A DNA stretch of 64,000 nucleotides from NCBI GenBank assembly GCA_021018815.1, contig JAITYX010000017.1:372001-436000 (forward strand), written 5' to 3'. The notes below the pieces were generated by a model. That model was given only the letters and a program-made list of their open reading frames with translations, had not been told where the DNA came from and did no database searches. The DNA is from Talinum fruticosum (lineage: Eukaryota > Streptophyta > Magnoliopsida > Caryophyllales > Talinaceae). The translations under genes and the position numbers were made by a program. Shown in pieces: positions 18,901 to 29,563 of the stretch. Numbering within the stretch: position 1 is the first letter of the stretch; the number at the start of each line of letters is the position of its first letter.

Positions 18901-21296
18901 ACCACACATATGGAACAAAACACTTTCATAAACAGACACAGAAAGAAACAAGAATCTCAGCATCAGACAAAAGAGAGAAGCAACTAAAGTCTTAAATATC
19001 TCAGCAAATTGGAAGTTAAAGAGCACAAACCTGTTCCTAAAGATTGTATTTGCAGCCTAAATTAATTGAATTCTATTAGGCATATGATCAATCTCCATGA
19101 AAAAACATCCCAAGGAAAAAAGTTACTCCCTTGTAGATGCAATTGATCTCAAACCAGAAAGCAGAATAGAATAAAGCTGTCAACTAAATCACTAATAGGT
19201 GGGACAAGGAATCTAAAAATGACTGAATCATGGGCTTCGTTATCAAGAAGTGATCAATGGGAGTATGCCTTAGAATAGACTCCTTCATTTGCCAGGCATC
19301 TAAATGGTTCTTTCCTCTATTCAACAATATTGAGAAATGATCAGAAATCATGTGATCTCAGAGAGAACAGACATACCTCTTGAGATTGTACCAAACAGGT
19401 GATAGATGGGTAAACTTTGAGTTGAACCTTTTTGCTAAATCATATCCTGCTGAATTCCTACAACGTTTCAATAAGACCAGAAACATCAGCTCTAAACTTG
19501 TTTATATCAGAAAAAAGGGTGACGTCCCGCTTAAAAGATTCCTGGAGGTCAATTAAAAAAATGTTGCAACATGTCACCAGATGAAGAACAATGGAGGACA
19601 TTGCAGCCTATTACTAGCCTAATGGAAATGTACACAATTCTAGATTTCTAGGAGTATAATAAAGTTTTCAATTTCGTGCAGAGGTGAAGACTCTCGTTTC
19701 TTACATCATGTCATGACTTTCAAAACTTTTTGTGTGTGTCACAAGCCCTAGGCCAATTTGGAGTTCGCACAACAGACAGGGAAAAATATAGATTTTCAAG
19801 TTTTATCCTTGAATAAAATTGGGAATGGCATTCATGCAACCTGGGGTCTGAGGATACCTATATGTGGGAAGCCTTATGCCTACAAGCACTCGTGCAAGCA
19901 AAGGTGCCGGTTCCAAGATATCCACATAAAAAATTTCAGAAAACATTTTTCAGCAAAGTCGAAACCTTTTAAAACTACATAATATAATCTTTAAATCCTT
20001 ATATCAAGTACGATCAATTAAAAATAACATAAGAACAGTAAGTGAAAAAATTTTAAAAGAAAATAAATAAAATAAGATAAAAAATAAAATAATAACTTAA
20101 ACATAAATATAGATCAAAGCCAGAATGAAATCAAATAAGACTAAATAATACAAAGATCAAAACCCACATTTTAATACCAAAACATCTTATCATTATCTAA
20201 CTTGAAAGTAGACTTCAGATCATACACTCAACAGAAGCAACTATACCCGAATTTCTATATCTAGATAATAGCCAGATCATCTATGAAAGAATATTAAGAG
20301 ACACTTAGAGCTACAGACCTGTTATCACACTTAGATTCAAACAACAAGAAGGAAGCACACACAAACAACAACAGAGACTCTTCAGGTGAAAAGGGTAATA
20401 TCTCCAGCCAGAAGCTCTGAATCAAAGGGACAGTCCAGACAGATTGATACTTGAGATATGCTTTCTAGCTATGATGAAAAAACAGAAACACCTAATTATG
20501 CTCCACATAGCCTTATCCTCCCACAGCACATTACTAAATCAAGTTTACAAGGAAGCCAACTAATTGAAAAACCCCAGCTCTATCACCTGCTGATCAACAT
20601 CAGACAATACCAACCCTGAGATACTTGCCTAACAACAAATATATAGAGAACCCTCTAGTACCTCGTCACTACTATGAAGACAAACCTCTCATCTTCAACA
20701 CCAAAGCCCATATATGGTCCTCACCATCAAAAACTGATTACAGATCCATTGTCATAACATCTTCAACACATTGACAAAACACCGAGACCCTAAGAATGCC
20801 AATCTGTCAAACTGAAACCTAATACAAAGGATGGATGTCAATAATTCCTCACCCAAGTTCTCCTCAAACTTCAATTTGACATTTCAGCAATAATTTGTCC
20901 ATGAACTCAGTCCGTCAACAAAGTAACCCCTAGTCAAAATGAACAATTCTACACTTGATTGGATGCACTGCACTGTGATCTATGGAGGGAAATTGGCAAC
21001 TATTCTACTATCAACTACATTGAATCACAAAGCATTAAAAAAAAACAAAAAAATCATCCAGCAAAAGTAACACATAAATGTTTAGCAAAAATTAAAAACC
21101 AAAAACATAAGGGTAAAAAAAAAAAAAAAAAAAAGAGTATTACGTACCAAGGTGTAATGTAAGCCAAAACGGGGTAGGAAAAATGCCGGAGACTCCCATT
21201 ATCCGAAACCCTAGAACTCTCCTACATAGCTTAAGAACTTCAAATTTTCGAAATAACCAAAAATGAGAAGAAAATTTCCAGAATGAACAGCTGAAA

Positions 21297-21334
<38 letters not shown>

Positions 21335-21609
21335 TAGATTACGGTAAGAATCTCCTGGTAATCCACATCGGCTTTGACAAGGCCCCGCTGATATACATAC
21401 GGAGTAGAAGCAGAGTGACTGGTGGGGCGATACATGAGTACGGAGACGGTGGCAATGACGACAGAGACGGCGACGAAGACGGTGAAGAACAGGCGGTTGT
21501 TTCCGTGCTGATTGCCGGAAGTTGAATTGGTCGGCTGAACTCGTTGAGTCGACAGATCGACTCGGCTCCTACGGCGAGTCGAATCGGGATTTACTCGCTT
21601 CTTCCCCAT
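15927..21609 (-). CDS. Chitinase-domain-containing protein 1-like (GH18 fold)
   Basis: Plant relative of CHID1/SI-CLP, a glycosyl-hydrolase-18 fold protein. Exons: 21343-21609, 21148-21221, 19377-19457, 18711-18795, 18342-18439, 17569-17650, 16673-17009, 15927-16180. These give 1278 nt, 425 codons plus stop, with every phase consistent; Arabidopsis At4g01040 is about the same length (recalled). Residues 1-38 are basic and residues 40-59 ([20 protein letters not shown]) form one membrane span, suggesting a type II anchor with the catalytic fold in the lumen. Landmarks in order: [23 protein letters not shown], the GH18-site equivalent [11 protein letters not shown] with the Glu kept, [28 protein letters not shown], and the C-terminal [16 protein letters not shown]. 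Substrate is unknown; CHID1 proteins bind saccharides, and chitinase activity should not be assumed. Introns are long, 1.7 kb between exons 2 and 3. Confidence 0.93.
16284..16308 (-). repeat. Duplicated copy of the exon 8 splice acceptor of the CHID1-like gene
   Basis: The real acceptor at 16168-16187 reads (minus) TAG|GTGGTGCTGCTC. A second copy of the same TAG-GTGGTGCTGCTC lies about 115 bp upstream in intron 7, with similar flanking sequence. Use of the decoy would keep the join but run into a stop after a few codons. Confidence 0.6.
16336..16475. repeat. 29-bp direct repeat in intron 7 of the CHID1-like gene
   Basis: The 29-bp segment 16336-16364 (starting AGTAGAATAGTAATGG) recurs exactly at 16447-16475, 111 bp apart. 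With the duplicated acceptor next to it, this marks a local tandem duplication of intron DNA. Confidence 0.8.
21300..21333. repeat. (GA)n microsatellite
   Basis: About 16 GA dinucleotides in intron 1 of the CHID1-like gene, right behind the exon 1 donor. On the coding strand it is a CT run, so it could serve as a pyrimidine-rich intron element. Confidence 0.95.
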
Positions 21610-24600
21610 CGGATTGTCGCCGGCGAAACTCGGCCCAGTTACAAGGAGCTAGGACAGCTAGGATAGAAAGAAAATTTAAATGGAAAAAAGTAACGAGTAA
21701 AAAAGTTAAACGGAAAATTAATTTTTTTCTAGTGTTTAGTTTAAGGAAAAATAGAGGGAAAAAAAGTATAATTATTTTTCAACTTCTACTATTATTAGAA
21801 GAGAGAAAATTTTTAATGACCTTTTTAATATAATTCTCTCTCTTTTTCCATTTCTCTCTCTTTGTTCCATTTTCCTCTTAATTTTAGAAGGAAAATATGA
21901 TTGACTAAACTTTTTCTCTCCTTTTTTCTTCAATTCAAACAAGGGAAAGAAATTCATTTTCCACATTTTTTTATTTCCTTCTAATTTTCTTAGAATCAAA
22001 TAGAATTCTAGTGAATTTTTCTCTTCCATAAACTAAGTCGTATGTTCTTTTTCTTTTTTCCTTTTCTTTTTCTTGCCTTTTTTCAAGGGGGTGGTCGGTT
22101 TTTTTTTTTAAACGAATATGAGACATAAAGTCGAGATTCCAACAAAGGGTGGGTACTAATTATTAGTCCTATTATAATAATATTTTAATAGGTGAAAGTA
22201 TTATTTAAAAAACGGGTTTACTCAAAATACAAATTTTATTAAAAACTGAATATGGTCATATTCAATTTATATTTAAATCAAACAGTTAAAATTGTTATGT
22301 AGTTTTTTTTATTTTTTAAATATATAAAAAATATAATTAAGATGTAATGTATTAGATTTGTTAAGTAATGAACGTTGCAAATGTAGAGAGTTCTAAGTTT
22401 GCAAGGTAAGTTCATATACATAAGTCTTAACTTTTCGGGTAAAATTGAAAAGTATCGTACTTTCATTTAAAACATCACCATATAAAAATATATACTTAAT
22501 TATTTGAGGTATATCTACAAGAAAGGGGCAAGTTGTATTCTTGATGCCTAGTCTAAGTACCAAGATATTGGCATTATTGTAAAAGAGAGAAAAGCCACAT
22601 ATTTACTCATCCAAATATATTTAGCCTTTAGGTGATGGATGGTGAAAAAGAATGGTTCACAATTGGTGTGATCAAGAGCCCTATTAATATGCTCTAGCCA
22701 TCATAAAGCTGTAAATCCCATGTGTTTTAGGGATAAAGTGAGATCAATCTTTTTTTATTAAAAAAAAAAAAAGGTTATGTTTGATTTATTGCTTTTTATA
22801 AGGTAAGGCTCTTCTAGTGATAACTATTGGTGACGATAATTCACCTTTTTGAAAGATTTTAATGATAATTCACCTTTTATTTTAAGCATGTGTATATAAT
22901 TAAAAGGATGGAAGTCTAATATAATCCTTTTTTTCGATTAAAACAATTTATAGGGAGATTTATATGTAAGTAGCCTCACATTTGTAAATATTAATACAAA
23001 TAGATAGACTGATTTGAAGAATTTTTTTAAAAAATTGAAAAAAAGTTGAAAGATTTTAAAACAAAAACAAGTAAAAAATAAAGTCAAATAACCTCATATA
23101 AAAGGTAAATAAATACATAAATGAAAGAATGAAATGAAGACATGATGCAACTCAATAAAGTAATAGAACTAGAAGGGGAATAAAAGTACATTAAAACTTG
23201 ATATATAAGTCAAACGACAACAAAAATTACTAATAGATCGACGCCAATGTAACACCAATCTAATTGTTGATTAATGTGTTCCAAATTAAACCTTTGGTAA
23301 ATTTTTAGCAAAACAAAGAGAATTGACCGAGGCAAGCCACAATCTGCACCATGCCTCATGGCACGCCCACGCTGAGGCTTGGCACGACCGTACCAAGTCA
23401 CTTATTCGTCTTTTATGCTTGTTTTGCCTCAAAAATTTATCAGGACGTCGTGCTAGTGTTTTTTAAGCTTATTATTAGTAGTTTTAGCCTTTATTGAGGT
23501 GCTTATTGCTAAGCATTGATATGTAGTTTAACGGTGATTTATTTTGGGTTATTATTCAAGTTATAAGGAGTTACGTTCAACTCAAGTATGCCAAAGATCA
23601 CCTCTTTATCCCCCATTCTATTCTATATATATACGGTGATATATGATGTGACCCAACATCATGTATCCTTCAAATATCCTTACTCTAACTTTTTTATTTG
23701 TTGTACATATCTTTAATAACCCAAATATAGTCAAATAGTACATCCTTCCAATCCAAACAGCTCCAAAGAACCTCTCTAAACAGGGCCGTTTGCCAACTCT
23801 ATATGGTATATGTTATAACCACGGGCAATTCCAAAAGGGAGCAAATGAACAAATGAATAATATGCAAGACAGCTGAGATACTGACTCCACATGTGTGTCC
23901 ATTCCAGAGGGAGTGTTTTTCACAGGGGCCAATTATTGTTGCATCATGCTTTTACCATAAGACTTTCCGCGTGGCAAACATAGATGGACTCACCACTCAC
24001 CACCGTTGCTTGTGGGGCACTGTTGTACTCTAAAATGCCCACTTCAACATGCAATTCATTTGGTCACCACCACCACTCAGTACATTTACAAACACAGCAA
24101 ACTCACTCCCTCTGTCCTTTGCTATTACAGTCATTTCAACACTACAAACAGAGAGAGAGACAGAGAGAACCACCCACTTGGCCTGTCACCTGAGTTTAGT
24201 GACCAATTGTGACCCTTAATTAGGTACTACTCGCACTAATTAGCATTTGGTCATATTCTGAAGTTATAACATCATACGTATTTAGTACCGATTAATACCA
24301 ATTAATAGTAACAAACCCTTCTAAGCACTTAGTAATAATAAGATACTGATGATAAGTTGAAAAAAATAACGTCATATAAAGTCATACTTCATATGAAGAC
24401 TCGGATATAAATGGCATAAATTGTGCGACTACGACATAAATGCCATAAATTGTGCTGCCTTAATCACGTCCCCCGTGTACTACTATCATAGTATGGCATA
24501 TAGGTATCTGCATTGAATAGACAGAAAATATGCCTTTTCTTTAATTACAAAAGTCACTTCTTTCATCGGGTTGCAATTTACCCTTTTAAGGATGGGAGAG

Positions 24601-25254
24601 ACTTTATTCCTGAAATTCCTGATACCTACTTTCGGTCACTCCAGATGAACTGACATCATAAATAAGTAGTAATATTCTTCAACTTTGCCCAAAAATAATG
24701 CAGATTCATTCTGCTTCTGTCAATGAAGAATATTTGGCTCATATTCTCATGCTTTTCACAGAAGATAAAGGCATAAATGGGCAAGAAGTTAAAACACTAG
24801 TGAGAATTAGCATAAAACAGTGACAAATACAGGGTATATTTACACAAATTTGAAAAAGAAAAAGAAGGCAGAATAGAAAAAGGTTCACTCTTGAAAAGAC
24901 TTCTAAGATCTAAATATAAAACAGACTACTCCATACAGCGAGATTCCAGCAAAGATAGCTTGAAAGACAAGCAGATCAAGATGAAATATTCAAAGCTAAG
25001 ATATGATGAAGCCTGGGAGGATACAATGCCCACATCGAAAAACACTGGGAAAGTTCAAGGGATGCAAACGATTGCTGATGTCGAATCTCCTCGAAGCTTC
25101 AGGGATCAGGCTGTGAGTTCTTTTTGTTTTTTTCTTTTAGGGGGGTTCTAATTTAGGCAAAGAAAATGCTAGATTAGGATTTTTATTTTTTATTTTTGGG
25201 GTGTGATTGCTAGATTAGGTTTTCTAGTATATGAACATGTAGACAATGTACTAC
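21610..25254. other. Intergenic: CHID1-like promoter to ABA-receptor 3' UTR
   Basis: A 3.6 kb AT-rich spacer. The CHID1-like promoter and 5' UTR must lie just above 21609; the receptor's 3' UTR lies at about 24900-25254. In Arabidopsis, as recalled, WTF1 sits between the two orthologues; I find no trace of it here. The stretch 23960-24200 is less AT-rich and ends in GA repeats, like a leader, but no gene follows it. The open frame at 24891-25151 (plus) is antisense to the probable 3' UTR and unrecognised. Confidence 0.5.
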
Positions 25255-27752
25255 TCATGCACTTGCCATCCTCTCAGAGACATCAGCTAGAGATTTGAGG
25301 TTGCAGTTGATGAGAGCATGCACAAAGAAGCATGTCTCCTCCTTGGTGTTCCCCTCAGGCACGTCAACTACGAATGACTCTATGACTAGTGTCCCCGGCA
25401 TTCCATCGATTATTTCGGGGTGAACTGTTATGATTGATGAGTAATTCTGTAAAACACGAAGAAGAGACAGTGAATATGAAGCTAGATACAAAAGTAGCAA
25501 TTAAAACAAACTGCATCCTTAAACCCATCATTATGGTTTCATGGTTTCTAACCCTCTAAAGAACCCAAAAACAGAACACTTTGCACCGGAATCTTTCCCT
25601 TTTTTTGTCATTTTGGTGTGAACCTCATGTCCAGTTCATGTTAAACTCTTGTCAATCACTAGTAGTGGGGTAACAGTCTGGGGAATGTGCAGCAAGTTGA
25701 TGAATATAATGAAGCTTTAAGCTTTTCCATTTGTGATCTCTTTTTTTCCCCTTTTCTTATGCCAAATCCCCTCCCCCTTCTTTCTTTTTGGATATCTCCT
25801 CATTATTGGTAGGTAGAGGAACCCAATGTCACCTTCAAAATTGAGGACCATTCAATCTTGTTTCAGTAGGGTAAAGCAAAATGCCCCAAACAAGTTGCTC
25901 TGCCCCTTGGCAACTAGTTACATTGCTCCACTTGTTTGACAAGACCTGGCTGGTTAGACTCCGCTATAGCTGACAAGTGTCTAATATGGAAGGATACACG
26001 TTGAGCTATCCAACTATTTGCCCATTTTCTGGAAAATAAAAAATAAAAATTGCTCGTTTTTTTACCTAAAATGAACCTTTGAGCATCTATACTCATATCA
26101 GAATCTCGTGCCAGTGCAAAACATACGTATTCGAAATTGAAATGAAAAGCCTTAATGACAAGAGACTGGCAAAAACAAGCCTGTGATCACCATCCAAAAT
26201 AGGTGATTATGTCCTGAGATGCAAATCTACCTTAGAATCCAAGGGGAATCATGGGAATATGACATCTAATTAATGATTTTTCTAAGCAAATATCTCCAAA
26301 AGGAGGTTAAACACCATACCTTTAGCCTGTGATCACCATCCACAATTCTGATTCCGAGGATGTGCTCATCATCATCAAGAAGCTCCAGCCTTTCGGTGCT
26401 TGTTGTGGCTGGAAGACCTGACTTAACATTCACTTCTCTAACACTGCCAATCTTAAGATCTCCTTCCACAATACACCTACTTACAAATGGCTTATATTTC
26501 TGAGGTTGATCGAATCTCCGAACCAAGGACCAGACCTAAACAAAAACAGGACAACTTTAGTCTTCGTGACAGCAACAAACAAGAAACAAACCAATATGTT
26601 GCAGTAAGTTCATTCCCAGATTGGAAACTGAGTTCATTATTATATGAGATAAGAATTAATCATACAGAAAATGAAAATATTTTCATTAGGATCTGTTGGA
26701 AACAACCTCTTTAAATAAAGCTTTCTACTTCAGTCTCGATTCATGAAAATGTCAGAAAAATGAGCTTATGCACAGAAAACAATGCACACTCATCACTCTA
26801 AGCTCTCCTGTCATTAGAATTTAGAGCTTCTCTTAGGTGAGACGGTGTTATTTGAAAACTCTGCAGGTACAGGGAAGACTAGCTGGGTCATAACAGAGGT
26901 ACATGTACTACGGAAACAACTTTGAGACAGTTTCATACAAGAATTGGTCTAAGATCTCTCTTACAGAGTTACAGTTTCCTGTAAGAGCTACCTGCTGCAT
27001 GCAAAACTATAAGACCTGATATTTGGAAAATTGGGGCAGTTTAACATAAACTTCACTTAAAACGAAACAAAAGTTCCGATCATCCAGCAGAGAAGCAATC
27101 TGATTAAGTCAAACTAACAATCAACAAAGTCACAAACTGAAAATACATGGTCCATTTACAAGAAGTCATGTTGTTTCATTGATCAGAGTAACTTAGTGAA
27201 ACCAAGGAGAGAAATTTCACGAGAATTCATCCCTTCACACAAGCAAGATCCAGAGAAAACCCACAGTAACCTCAGGAAAGAAAGACTACGGTATAACAAG
27301 TAAGACCACCATTCACAAGCAATAGCCAGAAAGAAGAAAAAGTTTCACTTTTGAACTTAAACTCCCAAAAACAAACTAGAGAAGAAAGAGAAAAGGGATG
27401 ATCAAAACACCAAACCCAAGCTATTTTCTTATGTCTTCTTGTACCATCCCAAAACTCAAACCCACAAATTGCATTCAGTTACAAACAACCCAGAACAGGA
27501 GGACAAACAAGAGTCCTACTTTTACGGGGTCTCGGAAGATTTAGATGCAGACAGTCTTATCATTGAAAGTAGTCCCGAGACTGAATTCAACCAGAATCAA
27601 CAGAAGACACAAAACACACAAACATAGAGAGAGAGAGAGAGAAAGAGAGTTACAAGATCAACAGGAGCCCTGATGTGCTTGGTGAGAGCAGAGGAGCACT
27701 GATTAGCTCCAATAAGGTGCTTGTGGTGCCTGGCAATGTACAGAGACTCCAT
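25255..27752 (-). CDS. Abscisic acid receptor, PYL7/PYL9 subfamily
   Basis: START-fold ABA receptor of the PYR/PYL/RCAR family. Bound to ABA it inhibits clade A PP2C phosphatases and so releases SnRK2 kinases in cytosol and nucleus. Exons: 27654-27752, 26320-26535, 25255-25446; 507 nt, 168 codons plus stop, all in phase. The carboxylate-binding Lys is Lys48 (QKYKPF), the gate loop is SGLPA (residues 72-76) and the latch is HRL (102-104); the recoil helix ends [15 protein letters not shown]. The [15 protein letters not shown] and [13 protein letters not shown] segments place it in the monomeric PYL7-PYL10 group. The N-terminus is short: the ATG gives [12 protein letters not shown], about 20 residues fewer than Arabidopsis PYL9, and the variable tail after the helix is missing. 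Two introns in this family's usual positions support the model. GA-rich DNA follows the exon 1 donor. Confidence 0.95.
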
Positions 27753-28623
27753 TTTTCTTCTTTCTTCTTGACAAAAAAAACTCTCCCCACTTTCCTTCAA
27801 CAACCCTCCACTCAAACAAACAGGGCACGCTAATTTTTTAAAGCCCAGAAATTTCTGCTTTTAACCGCCTACCCTCCTCCTCCCTTTATCTAATTTTATC
27901 TTCACTTTTCTGGAGAAGCTGTAAGAATTTTATCCCTATTGGATAAAAATTATAAAAAAACAAAACCCAAATCACCGTCTTTTCCAGCTTTTTTGAATTT
28001 GCCTAACTCAGTGCACATTCACCGTCTTCTCCACTCCCTCCTCCTATGAATATTTATCTCCTCAAATATCATTTGTCATTATATTAATTAGTCATTCGTT
28101 TTTTTTTCCTTTTTGATCGAATAATTTGTCATTTGTTGAGGACGAGGGAGAGGCGCTGTTATGCTCACGCGTCGGTGAGCTTTGCGGTCCTCACAGACCA
28201 GTGTTTGTTCTTGATTGTGGTAGGTCAAACATGTGGGCTCCATCCTACGTGTCACTCAACTTGAAACTCTTGGCATTTTATTATTGGGTGGATCTTATGG
28301 CCTATCAAAATTCTACTACTACTTTATTGGATTTTATTTTACTTATGTTAATTAATCCATTGAATTTATATTAAAAATAAATTTTTTCAACCATATTAAA
28401 AATTATTTTTAATTTATTTTTATTACAATATTATCTAACGTACAAAAATAAAGCATTTTGTAGGCAGTAAATTTTTAAAAAATAACTTATTTTACGAAAT
28501 TCAAATTATTAATTTTACCGTTCAACTTCTTCTCATTAAATATTATAAAATATTAAAAATATTAAGAATATTAAATAAAGTATAACCAATTACATACTAA
28601 TTACCTTCTGATCATTTTTTTTT
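27753..28623. other. Intergenic: ABA-receptor promoter
   Basis: 5' UTR and promoter of the ABA-receptor gene in the first few hundred bases. The rest is AT-rich. A GC-richer island at 28126-28260 has a short open frame with no recognisable product. Confidence 0.45.
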
Positions 28624-29563
28624 GAAAATTCTATTATAGTTGAAAAAAATTTCAACTATCATAATTGATAAATCTCAACCATTGATTAAACACAATAGAT
28701 CTGAACCGTTAAAATTTAACCGTAGTTAATTTTATTATTTTCTCTCTCCTATTTAAATGTTTCTCTCTCTCTATCAATCCTCACATTCCGACCTCCCATG
28801 GTTAGCTTCGTCGTTCCTGTCACCATCATCTACCATGGCCGCCGCTGCAACTCCCGACCTCCCATGGTTGCCGACCCTCTGCCAACCAAGAAGGGGAGAA
28901 ACAGAAAAGCCAAAATCAAAAGCCCAGGTCGGAGAAGAAGAAATCCAAGGCAAAATCGAAGGGAAAGCAAACTGATACATCAAGTAATTTCGAAAAGGAA
29001 ATGCAAGAAACACTGGATAAACTAAAGATTGGGAAGGAGAAGAACAATGGAGATTATGTCAGATTACAAAGTAGAAGAAGAACAACAGCAGCAGTAGCCA
29101 CAATAACAACAACGGAGAGCCCCCAAATCGTTCAATTTCACTCTTGGCCCCCTTTTCAATTTCACTTCAGACCATCGCTGCTCCAGAGGGGAAAAGGCAC
29201 CGCCCGTATCTGGATGAAAATCCGGCAGCTTTTAGTGTTCGAAGCAGACCCATGTCGTCGGGTTCCGAAAACGAGAAGAAGGTGAAACGTCTGGTTCAGC
29301 GCCTGCCAAAGAAAAGAGAGAAGGACAGAAATCTATCCACTGGGAAGAAACGCTGGCTCCGGGACCGAAAGAAGCGGGCGGCAGCGGAGGAGAAGTGAAT
29401 TGATGGTGAGTGTCAGGGGAGGGGAGAGTGAAAGAGCGTGAGGAGAGATGGAGTGAATTTTAACAAAATAAAAAAATAACTATGGTTAAAGGTAAAGAAA
29501 TCAACGGCTGTGATTTAATTCAACTATAATAGTTGAAATTTTTCTAACTATGGAAGAATTATC
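28624..29563. mobile_element. Non-autonomous TIR element with captured coding-like DNA (Pack-MULE-like)
   Basis: The two ends are imperfect inverted repeats of roughly 100 bp: left starts GAAAATTCTATTATAGTTG and the reverse complement of the right end starts GATAATTCTTCCATAGTTAG; both continue through an AATTTCAACTAT segment and a CCRTTGATT segment. Runs of nine T (28615-28623) and eight T (29564-29571) flank it, compatible with a target-site duplication in a T tract. The inside (28757-29400) is clearly GC-richer than both ends and than the flanks, with overlapping open frames rich in Lys/Arg/Glu (for example EKEMQETLDKLK). No transposase is present. That combination fits a Pack-MULE or similar element carrying host gene pieces. 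The source gene was not identified. Confidence 0.6.

Noticed and set aside
24891..25151. 86-codon plus-strand frame downstream of the ABA receptor
   Set aside because: Lies opposite the receptor's probable 3' UTR, shows no recognised domain, and ends in a T-rich low-complexity stretch.
28757..29398. A small free-standing gene
   Set aside because: Three overlapping frames are open at once and inverted repeats bound the segment, so a captured fragment in a transposon fits better.
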